Shown: piece by piece, positions 12,020 to 15,350 of the stretch | How the letters are laid out: each line of letters opens with the position of its first letter | Numbering within the stretch: the first letter of the stretch is position 1 | Assembly (NCBI GenBank): GCA_027490485.1 | Contig: JAIXYA010000088.1 | Coordinates: forward strand, 1 to 15,350 | Origin: Comamonadaceae bacterium | GTDB taxonomy: Bacteria; Pseudomonadota; Gammaproteobacteria; Burkholderiales; Burkholderiaceae_C | Length of the DNA: 15,350 nucleotides | Reading direction: 5' to 3' | Program-made: the position numbers and the translations under genes | Notes under the pieces: model-generated | Seen by the model: only the letters and a program-made list of their open reading frames with translations | Databases searched by the model: none | What the model was told of the DNA's origin: nothing

Positions 12020-12133
12020 CCTGTGTAGGCGCATGCCGCAGGCTCGGCCTCGCCTCCATGCTGTCACAACGTCGGCTACGGCCGACCTGCGACCCACGCC
12101 TTGAGTGACAGCTTCTCTTTATTCGCAATGACG
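11987..12133. repeat. Composite nested inverted-repeat element next to the lipoprotein cassette
   Basis: The left end CGTCATTGCGAG (11987-11998) is matched in inverse at 12122-12133 (TTCGCAATGACG, 11 of 12). Inside it, GCTGTCAC (12060-12067) pairs with GTGACAGC (12105-12112), and GTCGGC (12071-12076) pairs with GCCGAC (12081-12086) around a TACG loop. The nesting gives a long cruciform or RNA hairpin. No transposase frame is present, so it would be a non-autonomous MITE- or BIME-like element. Its right end overlaps the first 27-bp repeat by two bases. Confidence 0.55.
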
Positions 12134-12158
12134 TTAATTGGGATCTGACCCCGATTTC
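12132..12158. repeat. 27-bp direct repeat, left copy
   Basis: Identical over 27 bases to 12932-12958, in the same orientation and exactly 800 bp apart. The core GGGATCTGACCCC is an imperfect palindrome. It abuts the composite inverted-repeat element on its left and leads into AT-rich DNA on its right. Confidence 0.9.
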
Positions 12159-12283
12159 CTTGATCAAAATAATCAAAAATTAACTAAAAACAACAAATTT
12201 TGTAAATTTTTGAGTAATTCAAATTTAATCTGAATACTTATTGCTATATTAAAGTAATTATAAATAAGCAATAAATTACGAAA

Positions 12284-12289
12284 AAGGAG
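12284..12289 (+). promoter_or_regulatory. Ribosome binding site of the lipoprotein gene
   Basis: A strong AAGGAG within an A-rich stretch, six bases before ATG at 12296. It is the clearest Shine-Dalgarno in the window and fixes the start. Confidence 0.75.
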
Positions 12290-12295
12290 TTGTAA

Positions 12296-12916
12296 ATGAA
12301 GTTTTTCAGATTGAATTTGTTTTCCTTGGCGCTCATTTTTTCATTGGCAGCCTGCTCAGGTTTTGGCGTCGTCTCCAAAACCGACCCGATTGATAAGCTC
12401 AACCAAGCTGAGAGTCTTTACACACATGAAGACAGGCCTTTGATGGCTGAAATTCTGATTTTTGACGCGATGAAAATCGCCAAAGAACGGCAAGACCTGC
12501 GAGCACTGGGCAGCTCATACCGTCAATATGCCGACTTGTTGCGCTCACCAGCCATCACAGGCAAATGGGCTACGCACTATCGCGCAAAAGGCTTTGCAGA
12601 CCGCAGCATCACCTTCGACACCCGACTTGAAAAATCCAATGAATATTACCGACAAGCCATCTCGTACTATGACCAAGCGGCCAAACAATTCACTCTCAAT
12701 AACCAATACGACCTATTGACCAATGTTGACTTCAACACCGCCACGTCCTACAGCCAGCTCGGCGAAAAATTGAAATCTTGCGGCTACTTTGACCGGGCAC
12801 TGGCCGCGCACAAAGAACACGTGAAACGCAACCCCGAAGCCAAACAGAAAACGGGTTCTGGCAACAGCGTGTCCGAGTTGGTGGCTGTGGAAAAGAAAAA
12901 GAACGGCTGCGCTTGA
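12296..12916 (+). CDS. Putative TPR-like lipoprotein of unknown function
   Basis: A 206-aa protein with a lipoprotein signal: MKFFRLNLFSLALIFSLAAC, lipobox LAAC with Cys20, followed by Ser at +2, which in proteobacteria favours the outer membrane. The mature part is helical and repeat-like. Examples are KLNQAESLYTHEDRPLMAEILIFDAMKIAKERQDLRALGSSYRQYADLL and SNEYYRQAISYYDQAAKQF, which resemble tetratricopeptide helices; the C-terminus is lysine-rich and ends KNGCA. I do not recognise the family. It stands alone, with its own AT-rich upstream region and a strong AAGGAG site. The gene and leader are bracketed by identical 27-bp direct repeats and are richer in A and T than the neighbours, which suggests acquired DNA. 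It is convergent with plsY, ending 17 bases before it. Confidence 0.8.
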   Translation: MKFFRLNLFSLALIFSLAACSGFGVVSKTDPIDKLNQAESLYTHEDRPLMAEILIFDAMKIAKERQDLRALGSSYRQYADLLRSPAITGKWATHYRAKGFADRSITFDTRLEKSNEYYRQAISYYDQAAKQFTLNNQYDLLTNVDFNTATSYSQLGEKLKSCGYFDRALAAHKEHVKRNPEAKQKTGSGNSVSELVAVEKKKNGCA

Positions 12917-12931
12917 AAGACTGTATTTTTG

Positions 12932-12958
12932 CGTTAATTGGGATCTGACCCCGATTTC
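12932..12958. repeat. 27-bp direct repeat, right copy, forming the 3' end of plsY
   Basis: Identical to 12132-12158. On the minus strand it encodes the last seven residues of PlsY (KSGSDPN) and its TAA stop (12936-12934). Confidence 0.9.
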
Positions 12959-13590
12959 TTGCCGCCGATACGGCTTTCCTCGCCGCGCATCAGCTTGCCG
13001 ATATTGGCTTGGTGCCGCCAGATCAGCACAGCGCTCATTACCGCCACCGCCAGCAAAATTCGGTTATCCACATACCAAGCGACGCGGTGACCCAAAAAAT
13101 AGTAAGCGGGTGCAAACAAAGCACTGGCCAAGGCGGCTAATGAGGAATAGCGAGAAAAATACGCCACGATCAGCCAAGTGGCCAAGGTCGCCAAGCCCAA
13201 AATGGGCTCAATGCCAGTCAACACACCCGCGGCAGTGGCCACACCTTTGCCACCTTTGAAGCGGAAAAACACCGGCCATACATGGCCCAGAAATGCGGCC
13301 AATGCAACCATCGCCACACTGCCCTGCCCCAAGCCATAGGCCGCACCAAAATGCACCACCGCATACACCGGTAGCCATCCTTTCACGCAATCGAGCAGCA
13401 AGGTAAGCAAGGCTGCCACTTTGTTGCCTGAGCGCAGCACATTGGTCGCGCCGGGGTTGTTGCTGCCATAGGTACGCGGATCTGCCAAGCCCATGAAGCG
13501 GCTGACCACGACAGCAAACGACAAAGAGCCCATCAGGTAGGCCAAAAAAGTGGCCCCCAAGGGGTGCAGCAGTTCAAAAGCAATAGTCAT
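12934..13590 (-). CDS. plsY: Glycerol-3-phosphate acyltransferase PlsY (acyl-phosphate dependent)
   Basis: An inner-membrane enzyme that moves an acyl group from acyl-phosphate to glycerol 3-phosphate, the first step of phospholipid synthesis in the PlsX/PlsY route. The protein is 218 aa. It has several hydrophobic membrane segments and the family motifs: [11 protein letters not shown] (residues 21-31), [12 protein letters not shown] (42-53), [20 protein letters not shown] (103-122) and [18 protein letters not shown] (192-209). The start [21 protein letters not shown] is an ATG three bases after the aldo/keto reductase stop, so the two are co-transcribed. The final KSGSDPN and stop come entirely from the right 27-bp repeat; the catalytic core is unaffected. 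The protein is a little longer than E. coli PlsY (205). Confidence 0.95.
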   Translation of the reverse strand: MTIAFELLHPLGATFLAYLMGSLSFAVVVSRFMGLADPRTYGSNNPGATNVLRSGNKVAALLTLLLDCVKGWLPVYAVVHFGAAYGLGQGSVAMVALAAFLGHVWPVFFRFKGGKGVATAAGVLTGIEPILGLATLATWLIVAYFSRYSSLAALASALFAPAYYFLGHRVAWYVDNRILLAVAVMSAVLIWRHQANIGKLMRGEESRIGGKKSGSDPN

Positions 13591-13593
13591 GGC

Positions 13594-14670
13594 TTAAACC
13601 GCAGGATCGCGCATTTCCCAGCGGATCGCGTCAATCGCCGCCAAGACCTCAGGCGACAGCTTGGTGCCCCAGGCGTTCAGGTCGTCATCGAGCTGCGCCA
13701 CCGAAGTCACACCAATGATGGTGCTGGCCACACGCCAGTTGGTGTAGCAAAACGCCAAGGCCATTTGGGTGGGCGTCATGCCGTTGGCACGCGCCAAGGC
13801 GTTGTATCGACGAGCGGCTTCCAATGCCTCGGGGCGGCCCCAGCGCTGTTTGCGCATGCTCTCGTATTTGCTGATGCGGGCTTCCTTGGGGGCGTTCTCA
13901 CCGGTGATACCGGAGGTGTCGTATTTGCCGGTCAGCAAACCAAAGCCCAAAGGTGAATACGCCAGCAAAGACACGTCCAAACGGTGCAGCGTCTCGTCCA
14001 AACCGTTGTCCAAAATGCGGTTGATCAAACAGTAGACGTTTTGCACCGAGGCCACGCGTGGCAGGTTATGTTGTTCGGCCAAACGAACAAATTCATGCAC
14101 ACCATAAGAAGTTTCATTGGACAAACCGATGTAGCGCACCTTGCCAGCTTTCACCAACTGGCTCATGGCTTCCAACTGCTCATGGATGGGTGTGACAGAC
14201 TTTTCTTTGGAGGGGTCGTAGTACATCGCGCCAAAAATGGGCACATGGCGCTCGGGCCAATGAATTTGATAGAGGTCGATGACGTCGGTTTTCAGGCGCT
14301 TCAAACTGGCGTCACAAGAAGCAAGGATGTCGGCCGCGGTCATGCCCTCGCCTGCACGCACCCAAGGCATGCCGCGTGAGGGTCCGGCCACTTTGGTGGC
14401 CAGCACGATTTTTTGGCGCATGCCAGGACGCTTGGACAACCAATTGCCAATGTAGGTTTCGGTGAAACCATAGGTGTCGGCCGTGGGCGGCACCGCATAC
14501 ATCTCGGCAGTGTCAAAGAAGTTGACGCCACGCTCGATGCTGTGGTCCATGATGGTGTGGCTGGTGGCTTCGTCCACCTGTTGACCGAAGGTCATGGTGC
14601 CCAAACAAATGGGGGTGACGTGCAAATCGCTTTGACCCAAGCGAACCGGGGTGAGGTCAAGTTTGTTCAT
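13594..14670 (-). CDS. tas: Tas-like NADP(H)-dependent aldo/keto reductase
   Basis: A cytosolic oxidoreductase of the aldo/keto reductase superfamily that closely follows E. coli Tas; the physiological substrate is unknown. The protein is 358 aa from the ATG giving MNKLDLTPVRLGQSDLHVTPICLGTMTFG; the frame stays open upstream on the minus strand, but that extension lies opposite the start of the SDR gene and has no family resemblance. The catalytic tetrad is visible: Asp53 and Tyr58 (FFDTAEMYAVPP), Lys93 (ATKVAGPSR) and His137 (YQIHWPERH). Other Tas blocks are VRYIGLSNETSYGVHEF, QNVYCLINR, LLAYSPLGFGLLTGKY and ASTIIGVTSVAQLDDDL. It ends three bases before plsY and probably leads that transcript. 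It diverges from the SDR gene across 42 bases. Confidence 0.92.
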   Translation of the reverse strand: MNKLDLTPVRLGQSDLHVTPICLGTMTFGQQVDEATSHTIMDHSIERGVNFFDTAEMYAVPPTADTYGFTETYIGNWLSKRPGMRQKIVLATKVAGPSRGMPWVRAGEGMTAADILASCDASLKRLKTDVIDLYQIHWPERHVPIFGAMYYDPSKEKSVTPIHEQLEAMSQLVKAGKVRYIGLSNETSYGVHEFVRLAEQHNLPRVASVQNVYCLINRILDNGLDETLHRLDVSLLAYSPLGFGLLTGKYDTSGITGENAPKEARISKYESMRKQRWGRPEALEAARRYNALARANGMTPTQMALAFCYTNWRVASTIIGVTSVAQLDDDLNAWGTKLSPEVLAAIDAIRWEMRDPAV

Positions 14671-14712
14671 GGGATGGAGTTTACGTGGGCGCAGATGGCT
14701 GAAAATGTAGCC

Positions 14713-15350
14713 ATGAATATACCGACCACCCCCACTGCCATCGTCACCGGCGCTGCTCGCGGCATCGGTTTGGCCACCACCCAACTTTTTTTGGCCAAGG
14801 GCTACCAAGTGGCCATGGTGGACCGCGACAGCGAAGAGCTGCACCGCGCCGCCCATAGCCTGCAACAAGTGCTGCCTGTGGACTGCGATGTGTCTGACGA
14901 GCACCAAGTGGCGGCCATGGTGCAAACCGTGCTCGGCTGGTCGGGGCGCATTGACGCACTGGTTAACAACGCAGGGGTAGCCGACTTCGGGCCAATAGAG
15001 GAAACCAGCTTCGCACGCTGGCAAACCGTGATGCGCACCAACTTGGATGGCGTGTTTTTATGCTCGCAAGCGGTCATCCCCGCGCTGCGGCAAAGCCGTG
15101 GTGCCATTGTCAACATCGCCTCCATCTCGGGACTGCGTGCCTCCACCTTGCGTGTGGCCTATGGCACCTCCAAGGCCGCGGTGATTCATTTGAGCAAACA
15201 ACAAGCGGTGGAGTTGGGCGAATATGGCATTCGGGTCAACTGCGTGGCCCCTGGCCCAGTGAGAACCAAACTCGCCATGGCGGTGCACAGCCCAGAAATC
15301 ATCAGTGCTTACCACGACGCGATTCCATTGAACCGCTACGGCAGCGAAGC
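14713..15350 (+). CDS. Classical short-chain dehydrogenase/reductase, 3' end beyond window
   Basis: A Rossmann-fold NAD(P)-dependent oxidoreductase of the classical SDR family; the substrate cannot be told. The first 212 residues are present. Seen: the cofactor loop TGAARGIG (residues 12-19), an acidic Asp38 after the second strand (favouring NAD over NADP), NNAG (86-89), Asn111, the catalytic Ser in NIASISG (near 138-140) and Tyr151-xxx-Lys155 (AYGTSKAAV), then RVNCVAPGPVRT. All catalytic residues are intact. In-frame ATGs at 14695 and 14674 could extend the N-terminus by 6 or 13 residues; no strong ribosome site decides it, and MNIPTTPTAIVTGAARG best fits the family. It diverges from the aldo/keto reductase gene, and the right window edge cuts it. 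Confidence 0.9.
   Translation, partial: MNIPTTPTAIVTGAARGIGLATTQLFLAKGYQVAMVDRDSEELHRAAHSLQQVLPVDCDVSDEHQVAAMVQTVLGWSGRIDALVNNAGVADFGPIEETSFARWQTVMRTNLDGVFLCSQAVIPALRQSRGAIVNIASISGLRASTLRVAYGTSKAAVIHLSKQQAVELGEYGIRVNCVAPGPVRTKLAMAVHSPEIISAYHDAIPLNRYGSE

Larger units (their letters stand above)
11950..12295. other. 346-base gene-free stretch: repeats then AT-rich leader
   Basis: The left half (11953-12158) is filled by the REP-like units, the nested inverted repeats and the first 27-bp repeat. The right half (about 12159-12283) is strikingly AT-rich compared with the GC-rich coding DNA around it, and probably holds the promoter of the lipoprotein gene. TTGAGT at 12210-12215 with AATACT at 12233-12238 (17-base spacing) is one weak candidate, and TATAAA at 12259-12264 is another -10-like site. 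I see no tRNA or reading frame with family character here. Confidence 0.6.

Noticed and set aside
11955-12176. Minus-strand small frame across the REP region
   Set aside because: It is entirely made of repeat sequence and AT-rich leader, with no ribosome site or family resemblance.
14671-15024. Upstream extension of the aldo/keto reductase frame
   Set aside because: It runs antisense through the SDR Rossmann domain; the reductase family begins at the MNKLDL start.

Overview
This window looks like ordinary chromosomal backbone from a betaproteobacterium, most likely Burkholderiales (Comamonadaceae-like). The assignment rests on the gene order pyrG-kdsA-eno-ftsB, a stand-alone Bug-type (TctC) solute-binding protein, the Cys-containing metal-dependent type of KDO-8-phosphate synthase, moderately high GC with many CAA/TTG codons, and the overall protein sequences. 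I cannot fix the genus from sequence alone. I recognise sixteen protein-coding loci and no rRNA, tRNA or CRISPR array.

Layout. (1) 1-1469, minus strand: coaBC (coenzyme A synthesis) followed by dut (dUTPase, cut by the window edge), coupled by an ATGA overlap. (2) 1543-6181, plus strand: pyrG (CTP synthase), kdsA (KDO-8-P synthase, interrupted by an in-frame amber codon), eno (enolase), ftsB (divisome) and an unrecognised small Cys-motif protein. (3) 6164-7674, minus strand: a gamma-carbonic-anhydrase-like hexapeptide protein and hslO (Hsp33), coupled by ATGA. (4) 7712-8536, plus strand: a DUF455 ferritin-like protein, diverging from the hexapeptide gene across a very short gap that holds a perfect 12-bp palindrome. 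(5) 8533-11424, minus strand: murB, a Bug-type tctC gene and xerD, each overlapping the next. (6) 11464-11949, plus strand: yajQ. (7) 11950-12958: the only accessory-looking stretch. It holds REP-like palindromes, an AT-rich leader and a small lipoprotein gene, bracketed by two identical 27-bp direct repeats spaced exactly 800 bp apart. (8) 12934-14670, minus strand: a Tas-like aldo/keto reductase followed by plsY, whose last seven codons and stop lie in the second copy of the 27-bp repeat. (9) 14713-15350, plus strand: a short-chain dehydrogenase cut by the window edge.

Most genes are housekeeping: nucleotide supply (dut, pyrG), cofactor (coaBC), envelope precursors (kdsA, murB, plsY), division and chromosome resolution (ftsB, xerD), glycolysis (eno) and redox stress (hslO). 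I do not see a new multi-gene defence or biosynthetic system. The points most worth a second look are the nonsense codon in kdsA, the repeat-bracketed lipoprotein cassette with its effect on the end of plsY, the composite palindromic element beside it, the 12-bp palindrome with back-to-back -10-like elements, and the Bug gene embedded between murB and xerD.
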